The notes under the pieces are model-generated. The model saw only the letters and a list, made by a program, of their open reading frames with translations, made no database searches and was not told the origin of the DNA. From assembly GCA_944393695.1 (NCBI GenBank), contig CALYAY010000006.1, positions 1 to 64,000 of the forward strand: a DNA stretch of 64,000 nucleotides, given 5' to 3'. Positions 25,425-33,963 of the stretch are shown in pieces. The stretch is from an uncultured Alphaproteobacteria bacterium (GTDB lineage: Bacteria > Pseudomonadota > Alphaproteobacteria > RF32 > CAG-239). Made by a program: the position numbers and the translations under genes. Within the stretch, counting starts at the first letter, position 1. Each line of letters opens with the position of its first letter.

Positions 25425-25584
25425 GTTGCCGGTGAGAGGTCATCGGTGGTGTCTGAAAAATACCTTAGTACTTTAAGCTCCGCGTTTGGGCGGAGTGCCG
25501 GTAATATATTGAATAGGGACGACTGTAATTCGACAGTTTTGTAGCTCCGCCTGCTTTGCATTTGGTAAAGCAGGTTTTGTTTTT
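25425..25584 (+). ncRNA. Leader RNA with possible terminator/antiterminator switch
   Basis: A hairpin CTCCGC (25478-25483)/GCGGAG (25490-25495) precedes a terminator CCTGCTTT (25550-25557)/AAAGCAGG (25567-25574) with T-run. The strand GGCGGAG (25489-25495) can instead pair with CTCCGCC (25545-25551), whose end overlaps the 5' arm of the terminator. That is the logic of an attenuator. The start codon of the XRE regulator lies 25 bases after the T-run. The left boundary is a guess. A 41-codon frame from ATG 25419 overlaps and could be a leader peptide; I cannot decide. Confidence 0.5.
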
Positions 25585-25608
25585 AACAAATTAATGGAGT
25601 TTAGAGTT

Positions 25609-25842
25609 ATGGTTTCAAAAAGAACAATCAGAAATCGGGTTTCCTGTATTAAGCAGGAGATCGGAATACGTTTGTGTCTTCTGCGTGAGGAGAGAGAAAT
25701 GAGCCTGGAGGAAGTGGCGGAGGCCTGCGGAATTTCAGCCTGCCGGATTAAGATGATAGAGGACGGGCGTTCGTTTTCTTTGAAGCATCTCTTTATGCTG
25801 GCGTCGGTGTATGGGGTTCGGATTAAGATTTTGTTTGAGTGA
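25609..25842 (+). CDS. Small XRE-family HTH regulator
   Basis: 77 residues. ATG 25609 has GGAG nine bases upstream; the earlier ATG 25594 contains that site. Residues 18-70 form a Cro/C1-type helix-turn-helix ('LREEREMSLEEVAEACGISA', then 'IKMIEDGRSFSLKHLFMLA' and 'YGVRI'). Such proteins bind operators as dimers. The gene stands alone behind the possible attenuator leader and ahead of a cluster of palindromic repeats, so its target is unknown. Confidence 0.8.
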   Translation: MVSKRTIRNRVSCIKQEIGIRLCLLREEREMSLEEVAEACGISACRIKMIEDGRSFSLKHLFMLASVYGVRIKILFE

Positions 25843-25982
25843 GGGGAGATTTTAAAACCCCCTCTAACTTTCTGGCTCCTAAGCTCACTGCGTTTGCTAA
25901 GTCGCTGCGGTCACTTGGTTTGTAACGCTCATTTTGCGTCGCTGCCGCTAGCTTATGAGCTAACAAACTGTCGCCTGTCGTT

Positions 25983-26198
25983 GAAAATATCTCCACCGGA
26001 GATATTTTCTGCCTCCAGCCCTAAGTCTTTAGGGAGAGGGGATAAGGATAGTTTTTTGATCTGGATCCTCGGGTTAAACCCGAGGATGACAGAGGGGAGG
26101 GTAAGAGGGATAAGGATGAATTTGCTCTCCCTGGCCCTCTCATTTATGAGAGGGTGACAAATTTGAAGATCCCCTGACGTTCAGGCTGGCTCTGAACG
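25983..26198. repeat. Cluster of five intergenic palindromic elements
   Basis: In order: GAAAATATCTCC/GGAGATATTTTC (25983-25994 with 25998-26009), CCCTAA/TTAGGG (26019-26034), ATCCTCGGGTT/AACCCGAGGAT (26065-26075 with 26077-26087), CCCTCTCAT/ATGAGAGGG (26135-26143 with 26146-26154), and CGTTCAG/CTGAACG (26178-26184 with 26192-26198). Several share a GGATGACA tail. They look like dispersed repetitive palindromes of the REP type, fused in series. The 490-base gap 25843-26332 holds no gene. Confidence 0.8.
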
Positions 26199-26332
26199 AG
26201 GGATGACATTGTCAAACTCTCGTCAGATTTCCTGTCATATAGCCAAATTATCTATTTACAATACTTTAGTTCTATGTTAGTATAAGATTCGTGGAGACAA
26301 ATGTAGAAGCTTAATAAACGTGAGGTGTTATT

Positions 26333-28714
26333 ATGATGAACAAAACTGTATTGTTGATAACTGTATCCTGTGTAAGCCTTTATACGGGAGCTTTGAGTTA
26401 TGCCGATATTTATTCTTATCATACGCCGCCACGGTTATCAGGCGCTGCCGACACGAAATCACATAATCTGTACACACCACACCTCGTGGCAGCACATTTG
26501 TCTTCACTCGAAGATTTTGCCTCTCTAACTCTCCCTGAAAACTCAGCCCCCTATATCCCCCTCCCTGAAAACTCAGGGAGGGGTTGGGGAGGGTTTCACA
26601 ACACCCCTCTCATCCAACTCGCCTCGGTGTGTTTTGTAACTGACACGGGAGATTGTTCCGGCAATGAGTTTTCCAATGCCGACAGCGAGGACGGACACGG
26701 AGCTCCCGGAGGCCCCGGAGATGATTTTGATTTGGACAATGAGGAACGCTGCCAGCAGGAAGGATATACTCAAACCTTCTGCCCCGAAGATTCCGATCCC
26801 ATCAATTTTTGCCCCTATGACAATACTTATTTTGAACGTTGTCAGGCCAACTGCCCAAGCAATTATGTGACCTGCGAAGTTCCGTATTACGGTGTAGGCG
26901 AAGCCTGCGGTGATAAATATGCTTCCTGCGAAAAGGACACCGAACGCGCCTGTCAGGAATTAAATCCCGGATATACCGATAATTGCGGCAGCGGTCAGAA
27001 GCTGAGTGATGACCGTTGTTCTTATGACAATTCTTACGGCATTTGCTGCGACACCTGTTCCGGTTATCCTTATACGACCGACAGTATTCCCAACGGCTAT
27101 GTTCAGGACGGCGAGGCCTGTGTGGATTGTGACGGCAACCAAAAGGTTAAAGTCAAGCCCAACCCCTGCGACGGATTTATGGACTGCGGAAGCGTGGGAC
27201 CGGAAACCGGCGCAAACACCTGTCTCTCCGGCACCACCACCCTGTATGACAACTGCAAGCCCTGCCCTAACCTGGGAATTTATGACAGCTGTCCCAGTCC
27301 ATACACCTGCTCCTTTGAGGATTGTTCCAACAAATATTACCCGACGGGATGCAAATCCGGATATGTCTGGAATGCAAACAACAAAACCTGCACCTGCGAC
27401 ACATCAGTTTACAAATATGCCTGTACCGGCACCGACCAAAAAGGCAGCGGACAGGCCTGCGACGGCAAATATAAATCCTGCACCTGTTCTAACGGCAAAA
27501 CCTGGAACGGCAAAGAATGCGTCTGCGATTCAAGTTACAAATACACCTGCAACGGCACCAACGAAAGCCCCAGCGGAACCAGCTGCGACGGAAAATACAA
27601 ATCTTGTTACTGTAGCGGAGCATATGATTGGGACGGAAGCTCATGCAGCTGTTCGTCTTCTTACAGGTATACTTGTACCGGAACCAATGAAACCGGCGGT
27701 AAAGGAACCAGCTGCGACGGGAAATATGAAGGCTGCTTTTGTAAATCGCCATTGGAATGGAAATCCGGTTATTGCAGGTGTCCTAGTGATTACTGGTATT
27801 CTTGCTCAGGGCTTAATGAGACAGGAGGTATCGGTGCGGAATGCGACGGATATTATAAAGAATGTTCTTGCGGCAACGGGACTAAGTGGAGCAGTACTTA
27901 CGGAAGGTGTCAATGTTCTGATTCCAGTTACAAATATACTTGCAGGGGGACAAACGAGAGTGGTGTCGGAACAGGATGCTATCAAGGAACAACACTTTAT
28001 TATAAATCTTGTAAATGTTCATCCGGTTATTGGTCTTCTTGTGACGGAAAATGTGTTAAACGCTTACCAATACTATTTTCGGACATGACGCAAGATGTTT
28101 GTGCTCCATATCCTGTATGCAGTAAAACTCCGATTGGCGTTGTTGTTGCTCCTGGAATGGCTCTTTCTTTAAATGTACAGTCTTCGGGAACCTCTTTCGG
28201 GGGTGAAGGACATGATGTTCCCAATATTCCCAATTATTTATCCGTTCCGGCGACAGAAAGTACAAGCGGCAAACAAAATACAGCGGCTTTTATCGCTTAT
28301 GGTAAAGCTAACGGTATATCATATCCGGTTGTTGAGCTTTGCTACAAATATTCAACAAAAGGAACCTCTGCCGGAGATTGGTATCTTCCGTCTGCTAGTG
28401 AATGCGTCAAAGGATATGCTTCTCAAATTCAGGCGGTGTATGATACATTAGTTTATATTGAGGGTAAATGGAATGGAATGTCTGGATGTATGGCTAAAGT
28501 ATCTTCTGCTTATGCCCGCACTGATAATAGCACTATTAGTGCAACCATACCTTTTTCTACATCATCAGAAATAGATTCAGATACAATTTGGGGATGTCAT
28601 AAATCTCTAGAGACAGGAGACCGGAATACGTCCAGTTATAATTCTATTGATAAGTCCAGAGCTTATTCGACAAGCAGTAATTATAATCATGTCAGATGTT
28701 TTCTGAATTTCTAA
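26333..28714 (+). CDS. Large cysteine-rich exported protein with tandem repeats
   Basis: 793 residues, ATG 26333 with GAGG seven bases upstream. The signal peptide ends LSYA (about residue 24). Residues 60-100 derive from an inserted palindromic repeat. Residues 130-360 are rich in Cys, Tyr and Asp. From about residue 355 to 600, six or seven repeats of roughly 40 residues follow the pattern C-x-C, (S/T)-Y-K-Y-x-C-x-G-T-(N/D), then 'CDGKY-x-x-C-x-C'. The C-terminal 190 residues form a separate domain ('AGDWYLPSASEC', 'VRCFLNF'), which resembles the Lcl/DUF1566-type tip domain. Probably a disulfide-rich surface or adhesion protein. A terminator-like hairpin follows. Confidence 0.8.
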   Translation: MMNKTVLLITVSCVSLYTGALSYADIYSYHTPPRLSGAADTKSHNLYTPHLVAAHLSSLEDFASLTLPENSAPYIPLPENSGRGWGGFHNTPLIQLASVCFVTDTGDCSGNEFSNADSEDGHGAPGGPGDDFDLDNEERCQQEGYTQTFCPEDSDPINFCPYDNTYFERCQANCPSNYVTCEVPYYGVGEACGDKYASCEKDTERACQELNPGYTDNCGSGQKLSDDRCSYDNSYGICCDTCSGYPYTTDSIPNGYVQDGEACVDCDGNQKVKVKPNPCDGFMDCGSVGPETGANTCLSGTTTLYDNCKPCPNLGIYDSCPSPYTCSFEDCSNKYYPTGCKSGYVWNANNKTCTCDTSVYKYACTGTDQKGSGQACDGKYKSCTCSNGKTWNGKECVCDSSYKYTCNGTNESPSGTSCDGKYKSCYCSGAYDWDGSSCSCSSSYRYTCTGTNETGGKGTSCDGKYEGCFCKSPLEWKSGYCRCPSDYWYSCSGLNETGGIGAECDGYYKECSCGNGTKWSSTYGRCQCSDSSYKYTCRGTNESGVGTGCYQGTTLYYKSCKCSSGYWSSCDGKCVKRLPILFSDMTQDVCAPYPVCSKTPIGVVVAPGMALSLNVQSSGTSFGGEGHDVPNIPNYLSVPATESTSGKQNTAAFIAYGKANGISYPVVELCYKYSTKGTSAGDWYLPSASECVKGYASQIQAVYDTLVYIEGKWNGMSGCMAKVSSAYARTDNSTISATIPFSTSSEIDSDTIWGCHKSLETGDRNTSSYNSIDKSRAYSTSSNYNHVRCFLNF
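26531..26580. repeat. Palindromic repeat inserted in coding sequence
   Basis: The unit CTCCCTGAAAACTCAG occurs at 26531-26546 and 26561-26576; the second copy continues to form the hairpin CTCCCTGA/TCAGGGAG followed by GGGGTTGGGGAGGG. It is translated in the cysteine-rich protein as 'LPENSAPY' and 'LPENSGRGWGG', in a frame that stays open. Its GC-rich, guanine-run style is unlike the rest of the gene. Confidence 0.75.
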
Positions 28715-28728
28715 ACAAATAGTCTTTT

Positions 28729-28760
28729 AAATTCCCGGGAGGTAAAACTTCCGGGAATTT
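28729..28760 (+). terminator. Terminator of the cysteine-rich protein gene
   Basis: AAATTCCCGG (28729-28738) pairs with CCGGGAATTT (28751-28760). Confidence 0.75.
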
Positions 28761-28838
28761 AAGTAAAATTTAACCGGTTGGAAATATTATTTTGGGTAAT
28801 ATATCTGATTATGAAGTGAATAATTCAGGAGAAAAGAA

Positions 28839-29177
28839 ATTAGCAAGGGCTGGGTATATGTTTTTCTGACCTGCGTTTTTGAGCTGCTGTGGATATACGG
28901 ATTTAACGCCGCCGAAAACTGGGTTCATTTTTCGCTGATTGCCGTTATTATCGTGACTGATTTTTATTTTTTGGAAAAAGCCTGCGAAAGTATTCAGACG
29001 GGGACGGTTTATGCTATTTTTTCCGCTGTGGGGACAATCTGTACGGCGTTGATGGACACGTTTTTATTTCATGTTGAATTTTCTGCGGCCAAAGGGATTT
29101 TTATTGCCATTCTGATTGCCGGGGTTATCATTCTGAAACTGGCGGAAAATGAAACATCCGCGGCTAGGGAGAAATAA
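28839..29177 (+). CDS. SMR-family exporter subunit 1, apparent AUU start
   Basis: The frame encodes a complete small multidrug resistance protein of 112 residues only if it starts at ATT 28839, seven bases after AGGAG (28827-28831). No ATG, GTG or TTG lies between the upstream stop and residue 38 (GTG 28953), and starting there would delete the first membrane helix with its essential glutamate ('VFELLWIYGFN'). The four helices and the sister gene downstream show this is the first of two subunits. Paired SMR proteins act as antiparallel heterodimers, exporting guanidinium or cationic compounds with protons. A sequencing error removing an ATG is the alternative explanation. Confidence 0.75.
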   Translation: MSKGWVYVFLTCVFELLWIYGFNAAENWVHFSLIAVIIVTDFYFLEKACESIQTGTVYAIFSAVGTICTALMDTFLFHVEFSAAKGIFIAILIAGVIILKLAENETSAAREK

Positions 29178-29180
29178 AAA

Positions 29181-29495
29181 ATGGGATGGGTTTATGTACT
29201 GGCGGCTGCGGCTTGGGAGATTTTCGGAGTCATCGGATTAAAGCTGTTCAGTCAGAAGAAAAGTTTTGCCCGGCTGGTGCTGTTTGCCGGCGGGTTTGCC
29301 CTATCCTATCTGTTTTTGTATTGGTCGCTGTCTTATCTGGATATGAGTATTGCCTACGCGACATGGATGGGGTTGGGAACGGCAGGAGCGGTTATTGTCA
29401 ATATGATATTTTTCGGCGAAAGTAAAAAGATTTCGCGGATTATCGGCGTGGGGCTGATTATTATCGGCGTTGTCGGGCTGAAAATGGTATCTTGA
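29181..29495 (+). CDS. SMR-family exporter subunit 2
   Basis: 104 residues, ATG 29181 three bases after the stop of subunit 1 with AGGGAGAA upstream. Four membrane helices; the coupling glutamate is in 'AAAWEIFGVIGLKLF' (residue 13). The 'YATWMGLGTAGAVIVN' segment in helix 3 resembles the A-x-W-x-G-(I/L)-G signature of guanidinium-exporter-like SMR proteins. It most likely pairs with the preceding gene product. No ykkC-type guanidine riboswitch was recognised in the short upstream gap. Confidence 0.9.
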   Translation: MGWVYVLAAAAWEIFGVIGLKLFSQKKSFARLVLFAGGFALSYLFLYWSLSYLDMSIAYATWMGLGTAGAVIVNMIFFGESKKISRIIGVGLIIIGVVGLKMVS

Positions 29496-29635
29496 AAAAA
29501 ATCATTACCGGCCTTTTCACAAATTTTATACATTCTTATTTGTTATTTTATTGGCATATCTTGTGAAGATTGTCTTGACTTTTATGTTTTTTGAAAGATA
29601 CCATACTACAGGTTTTATGGGACTCATTGGATAAA

Positions 29636-32600
29636 ATGGAAAGTAATATTGAAAAGACATTATACATCGGAATAGATGTGGGGTCGACCACGGTTAAAGT
29701 TGTGGTTATTGACGATAAAAAGAATCTTCTGTTTTCAACCTATCAGAGGCATATGTCGGAAGTCAGAAACAAAATTGTTTCCATTCTCGGCGAAGTTGCC
29801 CAAAAATTTGCAGGATATAAATTCAAACTGAGCCTGACAGGATCGGGAGCATTGTCTTTGTGCACAAGGCTGAATCTCTCGTTTGTTCAGGAAGTTATCG
29901 CCTCAAGTCTCAGTATCAAGGAACTCATCCCCGATGCCGACGTGATTGTCGAACTGGGCGGGGAAGATGCCAAACTGACTTTTCTGACCAGCGGCACGGA
30001 TCTGAGAATGAATGAAACCTGTGCCGGCGGCACCGGAGCCTTTATCGACCAGATGGCTTCTTTTCTTAATCTGGAAGTCAGCGAAATGGACAAGCTGGCG
30101 CTGCAATACAAAAATATTTATCCAATTGCTTCCCGCTGCGGGGTTTTTGCCAAAACAGACATTGTGCCGCTGATTAACGAAGGATGTGCCAAAAGCGACA
30201 TTGCCATGTCAATTATGCAGGCGGTGGTCAACCAATTTATCGGCGGGCTGGCCCGCGGACGCGAAATTACCGGCAAAGTGGTTTTTCTGGGCGGGCCGCT
30301 GGCCTTTTTGGAATCTTTGCGCAAATGCTTCAGAGATACTTTGAAACTGGATGAAAAAAGCGCCGTTTTGCCGGAAAAAGCCGAGTTGTTTGTGGCAATG
30401 GGGACGGCGTTTCATGCCCTCACCTGTTCGGGTGACGTGCAGGATTTGAACGATGTTGTCAGCGAGATGCAAAAACTCGGAGAAGAAAACGATATTCAAA
30501 AACTGCCGCCGCTGTTTAAAAACAAAGCCGAAAAAGAAGAATTTGACGCCCGGCACCGGCAGACAAACGTGGTTACTTTTCCGCTGGAAGAATATGAAGG
30601 AGACGCCTGGTTCGGTATTGACAGCGGATCAACAACCATTAAGGCCGTTTTAATCGACGAACAAAACCGCCTGCTCTATTCTTATTACGGCTCAAACAAC
30701 GGCGATCCGTTTCATTTGGCTTTAAAAATACTGGAAGAAATTTATTCCCGGAAAAAGCCGGGACTGAAAATCAGGGCCGCGGCAGCAACCGGTTATGGCA
30801 GCGCTTTGCTGAAGGCCGGTCTGAAGCTGGATATAGATGAGGTTGAAACTGTGGCGCATTGTCAGGCTTCGACATTTTTTGCCCCGAAGGCCACTTTTGT
30901 GCTGGATATCGGCGGGCAAGATATTAAATGTATGAAGCTGAAAGACGGCATTATTGAAAAAATCGGGCTGAATGAGGCTTGCTCATCGGGCTGCGGGTCG
31001 TTTATCGAGAATTTTGCCAAATCATTAAATATGGATATGCCGACTTTCGTTGAGGCGGCGATTAAGGCCAAACATCCAGTTGATCTGGGAACACGCTGTA
31101 CCGTGTTTATGAACTCCAAAGTCAAGCAGGCACAAAAAGAAGGTGTGTCGGTGGGGGATATTGCCGCCGGGTTATCATATTCGGTAATTAAAAACGCCTG
31201 TTACAAAGTGATAAAAATCAATGATGTTTCGGAGCTGGGCGACTGTATCGTGGCTCAGGGCGGTTCGTTTTTGAACGATGCCCTGCTCCGGGCACTGGAA
31301 ATCCAGGTTGGGAAGCCGGTGGTGCGGCCGAGGCTGTCCGGTTTGATGGGGGCATTCGGCGCGGCACTGCTGGCGAAGAAAAGAGGGCCGGAAAACGGTA
31401 AGAAAACCGAACTGATTACCCTGGACGAGATAAAGAATCTGGACATCAAAACCACAAATACCCGCTGTCAGGGATGTACCAACCATTGTATGCTGACAAT
31501 CACGACTTTCGGCGGGAAGAAAAAATTTATCTCCGGCAATAAGTGTGAAAAAGGCGCCGGACGGGTTAAAAACAATAAAATCAACCTGTTTGCCTATAAA
31601 TACAAACGTCTGTTTGATTATTACAAACCGCTGCCTAAAGAGAAAGCCGTTCACGGGACAATCGGCATTCCGCGGGCACTGAATATGTATGAGGATTATC
31701 CGCTATGGTTTACCCTGTTGACACATCTGGGGTTCCGGGTGGTGTTGTCGGAGCCGTCTTCCAAAAAGATGTTTTTCAGCGGGTATGGCTCTATTCCGTC
31801 GCAAACGGTATGCTATCCGGCCAAAATGGCGCACGGGCATATTATGGACCTGTTGAAAAAGAATGTGGATTATATCTTCTTTCCGTGTATTCCGAGAGAA
31901 CAAAAGGAATTTGACTCACAGGCCGACTGTTATAACTGCCCGGTGGTGACCGGATATCCGGAACTTTTGGCCAAGAATATTTCGGAACTGGCAGACAGCG
32001 GCATTCCGTTTTTGACGCCATTTTTGCCGCTGGATCCGAAAATTCTGCCCAAACGGCTGAAATCTATTCCGTTGTTTTCGTCATTTTCGAGCCTGCATCT
32101 GCGGATGGCCGTCAAGAAAGCTTTTGTGGAACAGCGGCGGTTTAAGAAAGATATGCGGGAGGCCGGAGAAAAAGCAGTTGAAACGTTGAGGGAAAACGGC
32201 GAATACGGAATTGTGCTGGCGGGACATCCGTATCATATCGACCCGGCCATCAATCACGGAATTCCCGAGCTTATCAATTCCTGCGGGTTGTCGGTTTTGA
32301 CCGAAGATTCCGTGGCTCATCTGCGGCCCAATCCCGAAGCATTGAGAGTGCGCGACCAGTGGACTTATCACTCGCGTCTGTATCGCGCCGGAACTTTTAC
32401 CGCCGACACCGATAATCTGGCAATCTTGCAGCTGGTATCTTTCGGCTGCGGGGTGGACGCTATTACTGCCGACCAGCTGGAAGAAATCGTTACCTCCAAA
32501 GAAAGGCTGTATGCCCAGATTAAAATTGACGAGGGAGACAACCTCGGGCCGGCAAAAATCCGTATTCGTTCCCTGCTGGCAGCCCTGAAAGACATGCAAC

Positions 32601-33871
32601 AAAAACACAAAGAAAATCATCCGCATCCGGCGGCAAAACCGGCTGTCTTTACCAAAGAAATGAAAAAAACGCATACGATTTTGGTTCCGCAGCTGTCGCC
32701 GATGCATTTTCAGTTTATAGAAACAATTTTTGCCAGCGAGGGTTATAAGGTGGCGCAATTGCCCAAGGTCAGCAAAACGGCTATTGAACTGGGGCTGAAA
32801 CATGTGAACAATGATGCCTGTTTTCCGGCAATTGTGGTTATCGGGCAATTGTTGCAGGCAATTAAAGACGGTGATTATGACACCAATAAAATTGCTTTGC
32901 TGATTTCGCAGACAAACGGCGGGTGCCGGGCTTCGAACTATGCCGGACTGCTGCGGCGGGCGCTGGCTCAGTGCAATATGGCGCATATTCCGGTAATCAG
33001 CATGAATGTCAGCGGTAATATGGACAGCCCCGGTTTTATTCCCGGACACAAGATTTTGCTGCGAATGATTATGGCCGGTTGTTACGGGGATGCTCTGATG
33101 AGAATGGTTAACCGCGTCAAACCTTATGAAAAAGAAAAAGGCAGCACGCAAAAGCTGACGGACAAGTGGGTCGGGATAATCAAGGAAAATCTCAAAAGCG
33201 GCAACATTCTTATGTTTGACATTAACATGTTCCGCATGATTAAGGAATTTGACAAGCTGCCGCTGAAAAATATCAAGCGCAAACCACGGGTCGGCCTGGT
33301 GGGTGAGATTTTGCTGAAGTATCATCCGGACGCCAATAACCAGGCGGCAAGGCTGATTGAACAGGAAGGCGGCGAAGCGGTTATTCCCGACATGATGGAC
33401 TTTATGCTGTATGGTTTTTATGACCATATCTTTAATTATAAATATCTGCAAGGTTCGCGAAAAGCTTATCTGGTAAGCCTGCTGAGTATCGGTTTTCTGG
33501 AATTTTGCCGGGGATCGATGCGGCTAGCTTTTGCCTGGTCAAAGCGTTTTGAGCCGCCGATATTCTTTAAAAACCTGCGTAAGAAAATTCGCGGACTGGT
33601 ATCTCTCGGACATCAAACGGGAGAAGGCTGGCTGTTGACGGCTGAAATTGTAGAGTTGCTGGAAGCCGGGGTGAACAATGTGCTGTGCATGCAACCATTC
33701 GGTTGTCTGCCCAACCATATTACAGGTAAAGGCTTTATTAAAGAAATTAAGAAGCGTTTTCCGAAAGCCAACATCATCGCCGTGGATTATGACCCGGGAG
33801 CCAGTGAAACGAATCAGGTTAACCGGATAAAATTGATGATGTCGATTTCCAAACAGGAAGAAAAGGCTTAA
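29636..33871 (+). CDS. Giant acyl-CoA dehydratase activase (BcrAD/BadFG type) with C-terminal dehydratase-like region
   Basis: 1411 residues from ATG 29636; TTG 29591 is possible but no site supports either strongly. Two ASKHA ATPase domains are seen in tandem: the first with 'IGIDVGSTTVKVVVID' and 'CAGGTGAF', the second near residue 327 with 'FGIDSGSTTIKAVLID' and 'CSSGCGSF'. The cysteines in the latter motifs bind the [4Fe-4S] cluster between subunits. A cysteine-rich stretch (CQGCTNHC) follows, then a long region resembling the D subunit of 2-hydroxyacyl-CoA dehydratases. Such activases inject electrons at ATP cost into radical dehydratases or benzoyl-CoA reductase. It stands alone here without dehydratase genes, as is common for the long form. 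Confidence 0.85.
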   Translation: MESNIEKTLYIGIDVGSTTVKVVVIDDKKNLLFSTYQRHMSEVRNKIVSILGEVAQKFAGYKFKLSLTGSGALSLCTRLNLSFVQEVIASSLSIKELIPDADVIVELGGEDAKLTFLTSGTDLRMNETCAGGTGAFIDQMASFLNLEVSEMDKLALQYKNIYPIASRCGVFAKTDIVPLINEGCAKSDIAMSIMQAVVNQFIGGLARGREITGKVVFLGGPLAFLESLRKCFRDTLKLDEKSAVLPEKAELFVAMGTAFHALTCSGDVQDLNDVVSEMQKLGEENDIQKLPPLFKNKAEKEEFDARHRQTNVVTFPLEEYEGDAWFGIDSGSTTIKAVLIDEQNRLLYSYYGSNNGDPFHLALKILEEIYSRKKPGLKIRAAAATGYGSALLKAGLKLDIDEVETVAHCQASTFFAPKATFVLDIGGQDIKCMKLKDGIIEKIGLNEACSSGCGSFIENFAKSLNMDMPTFVEAAIKAKHPVDLGTRCTVFMNSKVKQAQKEGVSVGDIAAGLSYSVIKNACYKVIKINDVSELGDCIVAQGGSFLNDALLRALEIQVGKPVVRPRLSGLMGAFGAALLAKKRGPENGKKTELITLDEIKNLDIKTTNTRCQGCTNHCMLTITTFGGKKKFISGNKCEKGAGRVKNNKINLFAYKYKRLFDYYKPLPKEKAVHGTIGIPRALNMYEDYPLWFTLLTHLGFRVVLSEPSSKKMFFSGYGSIPSQTVCYPAKMAHGHIMDLLKKNVDYIFFPCIPREQKEFDSQADCYNCPVVTGYPELLAKNISELADSGIPFLTPFLPLDPKILPKRLKSIPLFSSFSSLHLRMAVKKAFVEQRRFKKDMREAGEKAVETLRENGEYGIVLAGHPYHIDPAINHGIPELINSCGLSVLTEDSVAHLRPNPEALRVRDQWTYHSRLYRAGTFTADTDNLAILQLVSFGCGVDAITADQLEEIVTSKERLYAQIKIDEGDNLGPAKIRIRSLLAALKDMQQKHKENHPHPAAKPAVFTKEMKKTHTILVPQLSPMHFQFIETIFASEGYKVAQLPKVSKTAIELGLKHVNNDACFPAIVVIGQLLQAIKDGDYDTNKIALLISQTNGGCRASNYAGLLRRALAQCNMAHIPVISMNVSGNMDSPGFIPGHKILLRMIMAGCYGDALMRMVNRVKPYEKEKGSTQKLTDKWVGIIKENLKSGNILMFDINMFRMIKEFDKLPLKNIKRKPRVGLVGEILLKYHPDANNQAARLIEQEGGEAVIPDMMDFMLYGFYDHIFNYKYLQGSRKAYLVSLLSIGFLEFCRGSMRLAFAWSKRFEPPIFFKNLRKKIRGLVSLGHQTGEGWLLTAEIVELLEAGVNNVLCMQPFGCLPNHITGKGFIKEIKKRFPKANIIAVDYDPGASETNQVNRIKLMMSISKQEEKA

Positions 33872-33963
33872 GGTTGTTTGGGCGGTAAACAGAACCCGGT
33901 CTAAAAATATGTTTTCCGGGCGGGAGGAGAAAAAGTAAAATTTTTAGTTTTAGGGAAAAAAAG

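Noticed and set aside
25122..25544. 140-codon frame overlapping the end of the orphan membrane protein and the strong terminator
   Set aside because: It runs through a 19-bp perfect terminator stem and starts inside a real gene. Only a 41-codon sub-frame from 25419 might be translated.
27400..27960. Regularly spaced similar sequences resembling a CRISPR array
   Set aside because: They are coding repeats of about 120 bases in the cysteine-rich protein, imperfect and without spacer structure; no cas gene in the window.
27006..28088. A 360-codon open frame overlapping the cysteine-rich protein in another frame
   Set aside because: It arises from the tandem repeats of the real gene: composition is biased to Pro/Ala/Thr, it has no ribosome binding site and no recognisable domain.
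28761..28838. ykkC-type guanidine riboswitch upstream of the SMR pair
   Set aside because: The gap is short and contains none of the conserved ACGR/GGGA-type elements that I could recognise.
32081..33451. A 456-codon antisense frame inside the activase gene
   Set aside because: Lies wholly opposite a well-supported gene; His/Gln/Asn-rich composition is typical of antisense shadows.
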